From: CAZZBK01 sp964387325
GTDB taxonomy: Bacteria > Planctomycetota > Planctomycetia > Pirellulales > PNKZ01
Direction: 5' to 3'
Assembly: GCA_964387325.1 (NCBI GenBank)
Contig: CAYLYE010000030.1
Span: forward strand, 1 to 38,106
DNA: 38,106 nucleotides
The notes below the pieces were generated by a model. It saw nothing but the letters and a program-made list of their open reading frames with translations, was not told the DNA's origin and did no database searches. Positions 7,288 through 15,197 of the stretch are shown here, piece by piece. How positions within the stretch are numbered: position 1 is the first letter of the stretch; every line of letters starts with the position of its first letter. The position numbers and the translations under genes were made by a program.

Positions 7288-8274
7288 ATGGCCCAACCAG
7301 CCTTTGATCCGTATCGTGACTGGCTCGGGATTACCGATGCGCAGCGGCCGCTCAACTATTATCAGTTGCTGCGACTCAAGTCGTTCGAGGATGAAACGAC
7401 CAAGATTCGTGCCAACTACCACCAGCTCAATACGCATGTGCGTCGGCAGCTGTCGGGTAAAGCGGCCGAAGTGGCACACAGGTTGCTCGTCGAGCTGACC
7501 AAGGCAATGCTCTGCCTGACCGACACTCGGCGCAAAGCCGAGTACGACGTTTCGATCGGGCGTTCGACCGAGGTCGACACGCGCAACCTTGCCTTCGATG
7601 AAATTCTCATCAAGCGCAAATTGCTCGACTCGGTGGCACTTGAGAAGGCCAAGAGTTTTTCGGCCGCCACGGGCATCGAGCTGCACGACGCCATCGTGCA
7701 GCAAAAACTCGCCTCGCAAGAGGCCGTCGCTCAGGCCCGAGCCGATGCCCTAGGGTTCTCGTTCCTCGATCTTGCCGTGTTCGAGCCTGATTCGGAATTG
7801 ATTGTTCATATGCCGGCTGTGATGGCGCGACAACATTCATGCGTACCGCTGGTGATCGAGAACAACACGCTGCTCGTGGCCTCGCCCAATCCGCTGAAAG
7901 ATGAAATCGAGGACGAAATTCGCCTGCGATTCGCGTTGCCTATTCGCGTGGTGCTTTGCACGCCGGCGCAGATTCACGAGTTCATCGGCAAACATTATCC
8001 GCGAGAACTGGCCGCCAAGCAGATGGGCGCTACATCCACGCGAGGCTCAACCTCGACGGCCAACGGGACAACCCCATCATCGTCGGCTGACAAACTCACG
8101 CCCGAGGAGCGAGCCAAACGCAAGCAGCAGTTCATGCTCGTCGGGGGCGCGTTTCCGTTTATGCTCGTTGCCTTGCTCGGCAGCACGGTTCTCGGCATCT
8201 CAGCCGTTTACGTGTATCCGATCGGTGCTCTCGTCGGGTTGATCGGTGCTTACATCGGGTCAAAAATGGCCTGA
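7288..8274 (+). CDS. Degenerate J-domain / MshEN-domain fusion with C-terminal membrane hairpin
   Basis: The 328-residue product combines three modules. Residues 1-90 resemble a DnaJ-like helical domain (WLGI, LNYYQLLRL, ELTKAMLCLTDTRRKAEYD) but lack the His-Pro-Asp tripeptide needed to stimulate DnaK. Residues about 100-235 resemble the N-terminal MshEN/T2SSE_N domain of type II secretion and type IV pilus ATPases (IELHDAIVQQKLAS, GFSFLDL, LVASPNPLKDEIEDEIRL, FIGKHY); the canonical Arg-containing cyclic-di-GMP half-motif is not evident. A Ser/Thr linker (236-262) leads to two C-terminal membrane segments (about 279-325). There is no ATPase domain. The likely place is the inner membrane with the N-terminus in the cytoplasm. 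A role in sensing or assembly is plausible but unproven. It is probably cotranscribed with the small protein gene 51 bases upstream. Confidence 0.75.
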   Translation: MAQPAFDPYRDWLGITDAQRPLNYYQLLRLKSFEDETTKIRANYHQLNTHVRRQLSGKAAEVAHRLLVELTKAMLCLTDTRRKAEYDVSIGRSTEVDTRNLAFDEILIKRKLLDSVALEKAKSFSAATGIELHDAIVQQKLASQEAVAQARADALGFSFLDLAVFEPDSELIVHMPAVMARQHSCVPLVIENNTLLVASPNPLKDEIEDEIRLRFALPIRVVLCTPAQIHEFIGKHYPRELAAKQMGATSTRGSTSTANGTTPSSSADKLTPEERAKRKQQFMLVGGAFPFMLVALLGSTVLGISAVYVYPIGALVGLIGAYIGSKMA

Positions 8275-8284
8275 GATGAGCGTG

Positions 8285-9646
8285 TTATCCGACAAGTTCG
8301 CGAATCGGTTCGCCCCCATCGAGCACGCGGATGGGACGGTTCTGCGCGTCACGCAAGAACTGCGTCTGATCGATGCCCAGCGTGTGATAGATGGTCGCCA
8401 GCAAATCGGCCGGTCGCAGCGCGCGGTCGTGGGGCTCGGCGCCGTCGGCTGTCGTTGCGCCCACAACCTGACCGTTTCGCAAGCCACCTCCGCTGAGCAG
8501 CGCGGACATGGCACGCGGCCAATGCCCGCGCCCTCCGGCGGCATCAATCCGCGGCGCGCGACCGAACTCACCGAAAGCTGCTACCAACACCCGATCGGCG
8601 AGTCCCCGCTGCTGCAAGTCCTCGATCAGGGTGGCAAGGCTCTGGTCGAAATGGGGCAATCGTTTGCGTAAATTCTTCTCGATCGTCGTGTGGTCGTCCC
8701 ACCAGTCGACGTCTTTCTCATACAAGTTGATCGTGACAAACGTGACGCCCGCCTCGACAAGCCGTCGCGCCAGCAAAGCCGACTGCCCCCAGAAATGCTG
8801 GCCGTAACGTTCTCGCAGCGCAGAGGGTTCGCGGGTCAGATCGAAAGCCTCGCGCGCCCGGGGGCCCGCGATCAGCTCATAGGCCTTCCGCTGTGACTCA
8901 TCGAGCGACGCCACCAACTCGCTTTGCTCGACGCTGCGACTGAGTTGATCCAGATGGGCCTTAAGCAACCGGCGATGTTCGATGCGCTCGAACGTCAACT
9001 CGGCGGGCAGCACAAATTCAGGCAATCGGTAGTTGCCCAGCTTCGGATCGCCTCCGCCGTTGACTGGCATGTGCCGCGGCCCAAGGAACGCAGCGTGCTG
9101 GTAAAACCCAAGCCGCGAATTGTAAGACTCGGGAATGCAAACGTACGACGGCATCCCCGGCGCCGCCGCGCCACGCACGTGCGAGACGACCGCCCCCTGG
9201 CTGGGATGCTGCTGGCCACGCTCACGCGCGTTGAGCAACGGCGATCCGGTCTGAACCCAATGCGAGGCGTCGTCATGCACCGCGTGTTCATGATGCAGCG
9301 AGCGAATCACCGAGCAATGATGCGCCACACGGGCCAACCGTGGCAATTGATCGCAGACCCGCAAGCCTGGCAGAGTGGTTTCAATCGCTGAGAACGGCCC
9401 GCGAACGATTTCGGTCGCGTCAGGCTTCGGATCGAATGTATCGTGATGCGAAGGTCCACCGGCCATCCAGAACAGAATCACCGCCGTATCGTTACGACGC
9501 ACGGGCGTGTTGATGCCGGCTGACACACGATGCGCGAGGAGGTCGGGCAAGGTTAGTCCACCGAGCCCGAGCGAGCCGACTTTCAGAAAGCTTCGCCGTG
9601 GCAATCCGCCGTCGTTTGACCACGTTCGACCGCGTAGTTCGAGCAC
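8285..9646 (-). CDS. DUF1501 domain protein, secreted
   Basis: The 453-residue product carries a Tat-like signal (PRRSFLKVGSLGLGG, about 16-30) and the DUF1501 layout: VILFWMAGGPSHHDTFDPKP, RVCDQLPRLARVAHHCSVIRS, the HDDASHW block, and a C-terminal AAFGEFGRAPRID and GRGHWP pair. DUF1501 proteins share the alkaline-phosphatase/sulfatase fold and are exceptionally numerous in planctomycetes, commonly paired with DUF1549/1553 cytochrome-like genes; the reaction is unknown. Here it stands alone, convergent with the MshEN-fusion gene at only 10 bases. The start is a GTG at 9646, since no Met codon lies between it and the signal; its ribosome-binding site is weak. Confidence 0.85.
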   Translation of the reverse strand: MLELRGRTWSNDGGLPRRSFLKVGSLGLGGLTLPDLLAHRVSAGINTPVRRNDTAVILFWMAGGPSHHDTFDPKPDATEIVRGPFSAIETTLPGLRVCDQLPRLARVAHHCSVIRSLHHEHAVHDDASHWVQTGSPLLNARERGQQHPSQGAVVSHVRGAAAPGMPSYVCIPESYNSRLGFYQHAAFLGPRHMPVNGGGDPKLGNYRLPEFVLPAELTFERIEHRRLLKAHLDQLSRSVEQSELVASLDESQRKAYELIAGPRAREAFDLTREPSALRERYGQHFWGQSALLARRLVEAGVTFVTINLYEKDVDWWDDHTTIEKNLRKRLPHFDQSLATLIEDLQQRGLADRVLVAAFGEFGRAPRIDAAGGRGHWPRAMSALLSGGGLRNGQVVGATTADGAEPHDRALRPADLLATIYHTLGIDQTQFLRDAQNRPIRVLDGGEPIRELVG

Positions 9647-9712
9647 AGGGAGACCTCGGCACGGTTCAGTTAGCGTGGGTGGGATCCATCGCAGGTGCTG
9701 GATTTGACCTTG

Positions 9713-9741
9713 ATTCTATGATCGGCGACCGAGCCACACAA
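9713..9741 (-). promoter_or_regulatory. Putative promoter for the DUF1501 gene
   Basis: On the minus strand TTGTGT (9741-9736) and TAGAAT (9718-9713) are separated by 17 bases; the -10 hexamer matches at five of six positions. The predicted leader is about 60 bases. Confidence 0.4.
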
Positions 9742-9774
9742 GCTGAACCGGGGTTGCAGCTCGGGCGCAAGAAA

Positions 9775-9808
9775 AAGCCCTGCGAGAGCATCATCTCTCG
9801 CAGGGCTT
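9775..9808 (-). terminator. Rho-independent terminator of the metalloprotease gene
   Basis: A perfect 14-bp stem (AAGCCCTGCGAGAG with CTCTCGCAGGGCTT) around a six-base loop is followed on the minus strand by a TTTTTC run. It lies about 32 bases past the metalloprotease stop codon. This is one of the two clearest intrinsic terminators in the window. Confidence 0.9.
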
Positions 9809-9840
9809 GAAGACTTCAATCGCGGTGGCGATTCAGCGTT

Positions 9841-12519
9841 CTACGGCTTTACGATCGTCAACTTGGCGTCGAGAATCTTTTCGATCCGCTCGGCGCTCTC
9901 TTGGAAGTGGGCTCGTGTATAGGCGTCGAGCTTGTTGTCCGCTTCAATCGCCTTGGTGAGCTTCTTCTGCAAGGCCGAGAGCTCGGCGTAGGCCACGCTC
10001 TGGCAGTCCTCGGGCGTGTCGCGCTGAGCACCGAGGGCAATGCCACCGAGCCGCTTGAGGTACAGCCGCTGCAAATTGCGTCGTAGGCTGCCGACCGCCG
10101 GCTTGCGGTTGGTGTACTCGCCCGGCTTGAGCGTGTCGACTTCAGAGAAGATCGACTTGGTCAACTCGCCGATCAACTCGGCTGTGGTGAGCGCGTCTTG
10201 ATTAGCGGGGACTTTCAGCTCGGAGTCGTGCAGCCGCGTGAGCGTCAGCGACGAGAGCATCTGGTCGAGAACCCGATTCTGCCACATGGCAATAATATCG
10301 TGGACCGGATAATCGAGCCGCGACAGATCGAACGTGCCCCAGTGGCTCCAGCGAGAGGCGGCCAACTGGTTATACACCTCGGGCGAGACATTGAACGGCT
10401 TGTCGCCGAGCAACTTCTCCTGCACAAACTTGAGTGCCTCGCGTTGCTTGGCTGCAGGCACAACGACGAACGGAGCCTTGCCGTTGGCGTCTCCTTTGTG
10501 AGCACGGTTAACTTCCAGGCCACCGACGAACCGCGAGGCGAAGTAGGTCGCGGTGCCGTAATTGCCGAGCAACACACCAAACGCTTGGCGAGCCCGCTGA
10601 AAACCGTCCCCTTCCTTGGTCACTTTATCGACGATGTTCGGCAGAATCTCTCCGATCAATTGGGTACGCACCTTGGCGTACTCGATCGGGTCTTTACCCA
10701 GGTCAAAACGATTCGAGTACGGGTCGCTGTCGATGCCCCGGGTATCTTCGTCCGTGGCATAGGTGAGCATCGGTTCGCCGCTGCGCGAGGCAATTTTCTG
10801 CAACGCCTCGGTTTCGCTGCCGCTGAATGGCTTGTAGCCGTACTCGATGGCCCAGAGATCGTAGGGACCTACCGTGGTCGAGTAGAAGTCCCCTTGTTTT
10901 TGCCCCTTGGGCACCAAGTTCACGGGCGTGTAGTCCATCACGGAGCCGGTGAGCCCGATGTCCTTGGTCTTCTCGCGATCTTGGATATCGGTGAGGCTGA
11001 GGATGGTGCTGCTCTTGAAGTTGTGACGCAGGCCGAGCGTGTGACCGACCTCGTGCATCGTGACTTCCTTGAGTCCTTGCATGATCATCTTCTCTTGGAC
11101 CTTGGCGCTCTGCGCGGCGTCGGTCGTGGCGGCAAGAGCCGCAGCGCCCAGAGCCATCTCGCGCGACATGCCGCGATGTAACTCGCATCGGCAGTTATGG
11201 CCGTGACGGTGCATGAGCGGAATGCGAAGCTGTTCGTCTTCATAGCTGGCGATGTCCAACGGCCCGCCGGTCAAACCGGCGACGCTCTGGGGCGTGTAGA
11301 TTTCGTACTCACGCCGCCAGAACTGGATAAAGTCGGCGTCGAAAATAATGTCGGCGTCAAGAATCTGGCCGGTCATCGGATTCACGCGGCTCGGGCCCAT
11401 CGCAAATCCGGCACTCGAGGTGATCCAGCGAAACGTGTTGTAGTTGATGTCTTCCGGATCCCAATCGGCATTGTCGGGCTGCTGACGGACCTCGATCGCG
11501 TCGACGAACCCGGCCTTCTCGTAGGCCTTGTTCCACTCCAAGATTCCGTCGCGAATGGCCGAGCGGTACTGGTAGGGGACCGTCTTCTCGATCCAGAACA
11601 CGATCGGTTTCTTCGGCGGCGACAATTCGGCCGCGGGGTCGGCCTTCTGCAAATCCCAACGATTGATATAACGCACGAACCGGTCGCCGTCGTATTTCTT
11701 CGAGTAGTCCTTGACCACCGTCAAGAAATAGCCCACCCGGTCGTCGGCCACGCGTGGCTGATAGCCGGTCTCGGGCAATAGGCTGATCGAGTAGTGGATG
11801 TTGATCGTCGCGCCGCGACTGTCGGGCACGGTGTCGAGGTTCAGTTGCCCGCCCGAGGCGTAGGTGGCGGCCACTTCCAACTCGACGTTGTCCTTAAAGC
11901 CCTTGACGCTGTGCCAGGTCGACTTGCTGCCGGAGAAAATAAAGCCCGGCAAGACCATCGAGATTTGCGGCAAGTCGCTCATGAAGATCTGCGACAGATC
12001 GACGACATATGCGCCGCTGGGCGAGGTCGTCAGGATCGGCAACGCGAACAACACACTGTCGGTGTAGGCGAGCCGGACGGCCTTTTCTTCGGGGCTCCCC
12101 TTGTTGGCCTTAAAGCGAACGTTGCGACGAACGACCTGAATGTTCTCGTCGACCTTGCGGAAGTTCCAGAGCCAGTCGTCGCCAAAGCCCCAGGTCATGC
12201 CGCCGAGCAGCATCCCTTCGCCGATCCCGCGCGCGATCGACGTCAACACAATGAAATCGCGATTCATTTGTGAACTGGGCAACTCGGCCAGCAGGCGATT
12301 GTCCTTACGGTGGAGCTTGATGAGCCCGTCGACGGGCACAAAGTCCTTGGTCACTTCCGAGAAAGGAGGGTATTTCGGGCGCGGAGCAGGTGTCGCGGCA
12401 GCTGCAGCCGGTGCGGCCGTCTTGCTGTCGCCGGCGCTTTGATACGCGCCAGCCGGAGCACTGAGCGCCAGGATCATAACGCTGGGAACCAACCATCGAA
12501 GTGTTGTCGACATCCTCAT
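9841..12519 (-). CDS. Secreted zinc metalloprotease of the DUF5117/DUF4953 metzincin type
   Basis: The 892-residue product starts with a signal peptide (MRMSTTLRWLVPSVMILALSAPAGA) and a Pro/Ala-rich spacer, then a DUF5118/DUF5117-like N-terminal half (KDFVPVDGLIKLHRK, RDFIVLTSIARGIGEG, SLLPETGYQPRVADDRVGYF). The catalytic part has the extended zinc motif HEVGHTLGLRH (489-499) followed by a Met-turn SVMDYTP, the metzincin hallmark, so all expected zinc ligands are present. The reaction would be hydrolysis of extracytoplasmic peptides; the substrate is unknown. The start at 12519 is preferred because the signal peptide begins there; an open frame reaches a TTG at 12585 with an AAGGAGG some distance upstream. 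It is divergent from the APH-like gene and ends at a strong terminator. Confidence 0.87.
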   Translation of the reverse strand: MRMSTTLRWLVPSVMILALSAPAGAYQSAGDSKTAAPAAAAATPAPRPKYPPFSEVTKDFVPVDGLIKLHRKDNRLLAELPSSQMNRDFIVLTSIARGIGEGMLLGGMTWGFGDDWLWNFRKVDENIQVVRRNVRFKANKGSPEEKAVRLAYTDSVLFALPILTTSPSGAYVVDLSQIFMSDLPQISMVLPGFIFSGSKSTWHSVKGFKDNVELEVAATYASGGQLNLDTVPDSRGATINIHYSISLLPETGYQPRVADDRVGYFLTVVKDYSKKYDGDRFVRYINRWDLQKADPAAELSPPKKPIVFWIEKTVPYQYRSAIRDGILEWNKAYEKAGFVDAIEVRQQPDNADWDPEDINYNTFRWITSSAGFAMGPSRVNPMTGQILDADIIFDADFIQFWRREYEIYTPQSVAGLTGGPLDIASYEDEQLRIPLMHRHGHNCRCELHRGMSREMALGAAALAATTDAAQSAKVQEKMIMQGLKEVTMHEVGHTLGLRHNFKSSTILSLTDIQDREKTKDIGLTGSVMDYTPVNLVPKGQKQGDFYSTTVGPYDLWAIEYGYKPFSGSETEALQKIASRSGEPMLTYATDEDTRGIDSDPYSNRFDLGKDPIEYAKVRTQLIGEILPNIVDKVTKEGDGFQRARQAFGVLLGNYGTATYFASRFVGGLEVNRAHKGDANGKAPFVVVPAAKQREALKFVQEKLLGDKPFNVSPEVYNQLAASRWSHWGTFDLSRLDYPVHDIIAMWQNRVLDQMLSSLTLTRLHDSELKVPANQDALTTAELIGELTKSIFSEVDTLKPGEYTNRKPAVGSLRRNLQRLYLKRLGGIALGAQRDTPEDCQSVAYAELSALQKKLTKAIEADNKLDAYTRAHFQESAERIEKILDAKLTIVKP

Positions 12520-12672
12520 CGTGGGTCTCTTTCGCTTATGCTGTCGGTAGAGGGGGGAGAGGTTAAAATTCGTATCGCGGACCAAGCCCTTTTCCTTCCT
12601 CCTTGGCAGGAGAAGGTGCTACAAGGGCAAATGAGCACTGTCTAGCAGTCCGACAAATATAACCTAATCTAT

Positions 12673-12697
12673 CCGCTTTGCGAGAAGCGGTTTGTTT
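12673..12697 (+). promoter_or_regulatory. Hairpin with T-rich tail in the APH-like gene leader
   Basis: A 6-bp stem (CCGCTT at 12673-12678, AAGCGG at 12685-12690) with a six-base loop is followed by TTTGTTT. It sits 40-60 bases before the ATG of the APH-like gene in a divergent intergenic region and could act as a weak attenuator. The stem is short, so this may be chance. Confidence 0.25.
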
Positions 12698-12735
12698 AGT
12701 TGACCGGCAAACTCAACTCAATCAACCCAATCATT

Positions 12736-13749
12736 ATGACCAGTTCCTCTGCCCCCTCGGACGACCCTCCAGACGTGCTGACGGCATATCCGGCGGACTG
12801 TCAGCCCTCCCACTGCGAATTTCTGGCCGGGGCGGGAGGTTTCAGCGGCTCGCAACTCTGGCGGTTCGACTCTACGCGCGGTCGACTGTGTCTCCGTCGT
12901 TGGGGCCTTTCGGCCGAATTTCGTAACCAGGTCGAGTTCATCCATCGAGTGCTGTTGCATGCCGCGCAGCAGGGCTTTACCCTCGCACCACTCCCTATCT
13001 CTACGCTCGCCGGGCCCAGTTGGATCGAATACGCCGGGCATATCTGGGAGCTGGCTCCTTGGCTGAGCGGTGAGGTCGACGACCAAATTCCACCTAACGA
13101 TGCCCGATTGATCGCCACCCTGCTCGCGCTCGCCCAGTTTCATCGCGCTACGCTCTCGTTTCCATCCGAGGACTCCAACATCGGACCGTCTCTCGGGCTC
13201 ATCGAGCGTCGCGATCGAGTCGCTCGTTTTCTCAAAGGACGGTATCAGCAGTGCCTCGACGCCTTCGAGCCGAGCGGCAACCCCAGCTTCGATCATGCGG
13301 CTCGGGTCTGCCTCGATGTCTTCCCGCAACGCGCTCCAACGTTGCTCAAAGAGCTGCAACGTGTCGCCGATCGCCCGTTGGCATTGCAACCTTGCATACG
13401 TGATGTGTGGCGTGAGCATGTGTTGTTCACGGGAGACACGGTCAGCGGCCTGATCGATTACGGTGGCATGCGCTTGGAGACGGTCGCGATCGACATTGCC
13501 CGATTGACAGGCAGCCTGGTCGAGAACGACACCGCCGCTTGGCAAATTGCCCTCGCGGTGTACGATTCGGTTCGGCCTTTATCCGCACAGGAACGAGAAC
13601 TCGTGACGCTCTTCGATCGGTGCAATGTGCTGTTGTCCGGACTGAGTTGGATCGAGTGGCTGTTTGTCGAACAGCGAGAGTTCACCGATCGCGACGCGAT
13701 CACGAAACGATTGCAGCACTTTGCCCGTCGGCTGTCGAGCGTTCGATGA
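12736..13749 (+). CDS. APH/choline kinase-fold phosphotransferase-like protein
   Basis: The 337-residue product has the C-terminal signature of the aminoglycoside phosphotransferase fold in altered form. The catalytic loop, normally H-G-D-x4-N, reads IRDVWREHVLF with Asp223 kept but His replaced by Ile-Arg and Asn by His; the metal-binding block LIDYGGM keeps Asp241, followed by DIARLTGSL, the usual D-x-A-R-L helix. The N-terminal half has a Gly-rich GAGGFSGSQLWRF loop where ATP would bind. Related enzymes phosphorylate small molecules such as sugars, choline or homoserine; the substrate here is unknown. The ATG at 12736 is chosen over a TTG at 12700. Its 3' end overlaps the convergent GmhB-type gene by 50 bases. 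Confidence 0.72.
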   Translation: MTSSSAPSDDPPDVLTAYPADCQPSHCEFLAGAGGFSGSQLWRFDSTRGRLCLRRWGLSAEFRNQVEFIHRVLLHAAQQGFTLAPLPISTLAGPSWIEYAGHIWELAPWLSGEVDDQIPPNDARLIATLLALAQFHRATLSFPSEDSNIGPSLGLIERRDRVARFLKGRYQQCLDAFEPSGNPSFDHAARVCLDVFPQRAPTLLKELQRVADRPLALQPCIRDVWREHVLFTGDTVSGLIDYGGMRLETVAIDIARLTGSLVENDTAAWQIALAVYDSVRPLSAQERELVTLFDRCNVLLSGLSWIEWLFVEQREFTDRDAITKRLQHFARRLSSVR

Positions 13750-14275
13750 TCCACACTGCGGCCTGTCTTAAATCGCCGCAGACGAAATCCGCTCGCACGT
13801 CGCCTCGCGCATGCACCTCGGCACCGTATCCGGTGGTGACCAGGATCGTCTGCGCACCGACAGCCCGTCCTAACTCAATATCCAACGCTTTGTCGCCAAT
13901 CATCACGGCATAGCGTGGGTCGAACACCAATTCGCGAGTGGCTTGCTCGATCATGCCAACACGCGGCTTTCGGCAGTTACACTGTTCATCAGGCGTGTGA
14001 GGACAGAGATAGATACCAGCGAACGTGACCCCATAGGGCGCGAGCAACTCGACGAGCCGGTCGTGAACGCGTTGCACGTCGGCGAGCGTGAACCAGCCGC
14101 GTCCGACCCCCGACTGATTCGTGACCACCACGAGTTTCCAGCCCGCTGCCCTCAAGTGCTGCAACCCTTCGCCCACTCCCGGCAGCAGCTCGACCCCCGC
14201 CGGATCAGCGAGATAATTCTTCTCGACGATGAGCGTCCCATCGCGATCGAGCAACACATAACGATCCGAGCCCAT
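13700..14275 (-). CDS. gmhB: HAD-family D-glycero-D-manno-heptose 1,7-bisphosphate 7-phosphatase-like protein
   Basis: The 191-residue product has the HAD motif LLDRDGT with Asp10 and Asp12, the VVVTNQSGVGRGWF block typical of GmhB and HisB-N, a zinc loop with Cys91, His93, Cys99 and Cys101 (CPHTPDEQCNC), RKPRVGM, and the final acidic motif MIGDKALDIELG. GmhB dephosphorylates heptose bisphosphate on the route to ADP-heptose for lipopolysaccharide core. Length is normal. No other heptose genes are adjacent, so a related substrate such as another sugar bisphosphate is possible. The ATG at 14275 is favoured over 14290 by the family N-terminus. Confidence 0.82.
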   Translation of the reverse strand: MGSDRYVLLDRDGTLIVEKNYLADPAGVELLPGVGEGLQHLRAAGWKLVVVTNQSGVGRGWFTLADVQRVHDRLVELLAPYGVTFAGIYLCPHTPDEQCNCRKPRVGMIEQATRELVFDPRYAVMIGDKALDIELGRAVGAQTILVTTGYGAEVHARGDVRADFVCGDLRQAAVWIIERSTADGQSAAIVS

Positions 14276-14637
14276 GAGTCTGGCTACCAATCAGTGCCTG
14301 TCATCGAGTGACTTGGCACGGCGAAAGAGTCGAAGGGGTGAGCGGGGTGCGACATCGGAAGCGTCTTACAACGCGGAGCGGTTCGATGCACCAGCAGTAT
14401 ATGGCACGGCCAAAGGCGAAGGAACGCCGAAGCTACGCATACGGATCGAGGAGTGCCATGCATCGAACGCCAAGGTGCGACGGACACCGATGCATGTGCC
14501 GTCATTCGGAGTGCAAACTTACCAGCCGCCGCTGGTTGTGAGTACGTAATCGATTGCCGGTGGATTGTGGATCATGACATCCGCAACCATGGTACGCCGG
14601 GCGTTGATATTCTCGAACTTGTTGAGGATCGTTCGTT
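14276..14637. other. Intergenic region with competing inverted repeats
   Basis: No convincing gene is visible. A 9-bp perfect inverted repeat, CATGCATCG (14457-14465) with CGATGCATG (14488-14496), has a 22-base loop. Its left arm can instead pair upstream with TTCGATGCA (14382-14390). On the minus strand this lies between the LptE-like gene and gmhB, so it would be in the gmhB leader or the operon tail. No T-run follows any of the stems. Confidence 0.45.
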
Positions 14638-15183
14638 TTACCAGGGGGCTTCCATCAGGCCGACGATTTGCTCGGCCAGACGTTGGATCGCCTGCTGCTG
14701 AGCGGTGGCGATGGTCTGCCCCGCCTCGGATATGAAGTTTTGCGACTGGTCGATCGTCGCCAACGAATCGGGAAAGGGGACCGCCTGAGGGTTGCGTAGG
14801 TTTACACCGCGACGATCCTGCCAGCTGACTTCAATCCGGAAGTTGAGCTGCAAGTTGCGATTCTCGCCCGTCGGCGCGTAGAGCAGCACCCCTTTGTCGT
14901 CGGCGGTCAATCGGCCGACAAGAATGCTGTCGGCGTTGGCGACACTAACCACTTTGAGCGGCGTTTTCGACTCGATCTCGCGGATGATCGCGTCGGTTAA
15001 ACGCTCCCCAAGCCCCCGGCGTAATGTGGATGTTTGCACGATCGGCACAGCGACCGTACGCACGTCGGGCGGATAGAGCGAACAGGCGCCGAAACGGTAC
15101 GCGCATCCAAGCGTTGAAGTGCCAGCCAATAAACCAGCCGTGTATAGCAGCCATTGGCGGCGATGGAGCGTGTCGATCGTCAT
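14638..15183 (-). CDS. lptE: LptE-like outer-membrane lipoprotein
   Basis: The 181-residue product begins MTIDTLHRRQWLLYTAGLLAGTSTLGC with a lipobox ending at Cys27. The mature part has the LptE/RlpB layout: GCAYRFG just after the lipid anchor, TVAVPIVQTSTLRRGLGERLTDAIIREIES, a VGRL block and a conserved C-terminal helix with QQAIQRLAEQIVGLME. LptE plugs LptD and helps place lipopolysaccharide in the outer membrane. The frame is open 225 bases further upstream, but the lipobox fixes the start. It follows the BamD-like gene by 14 bases. Sequence identity to classical LptE is likely low, as in other planctomycetes. Confidence 0.75.
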   Translation of the reverse strand: MTIDTLHRRQWLLYTAGLLAGTSTLGCAYRFGACSLYPPDVRTVAVPIVQTSTLRRGLGERLTDAIIREIESKTPLKVVSVANADSILVGRLTADDKGVLLYAPTGENRNLQLNFRIEVSWQDRRGVNLRNPQAVPFPDSLATIDQSQNFISEAGQTIATAQQQAIQRLAEQIVGLMEAPW

Positions 15184-15197
15184 GGCTCGGTGCGACC

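Noticed and set aside
10198..11181. Plus-strand open frame of 327 codons
   Set aside because: It is antisense to the metalloprotease catalytic region; composition is shadow-like and no motif is seen.
12718..13545. Minus-strand open frame of 275 codons
   Set aside because: It is antisense to the APH-like kinase, whose Asp223 and Asp241 motifs support the plus strand.
14274..14549. Plus-strand open frame of 91 codons in the gap before lptE
   Set aside because: No ribosome-binding site, no recognisable domain, and overlap with the gmhB start; treated as non-coding.
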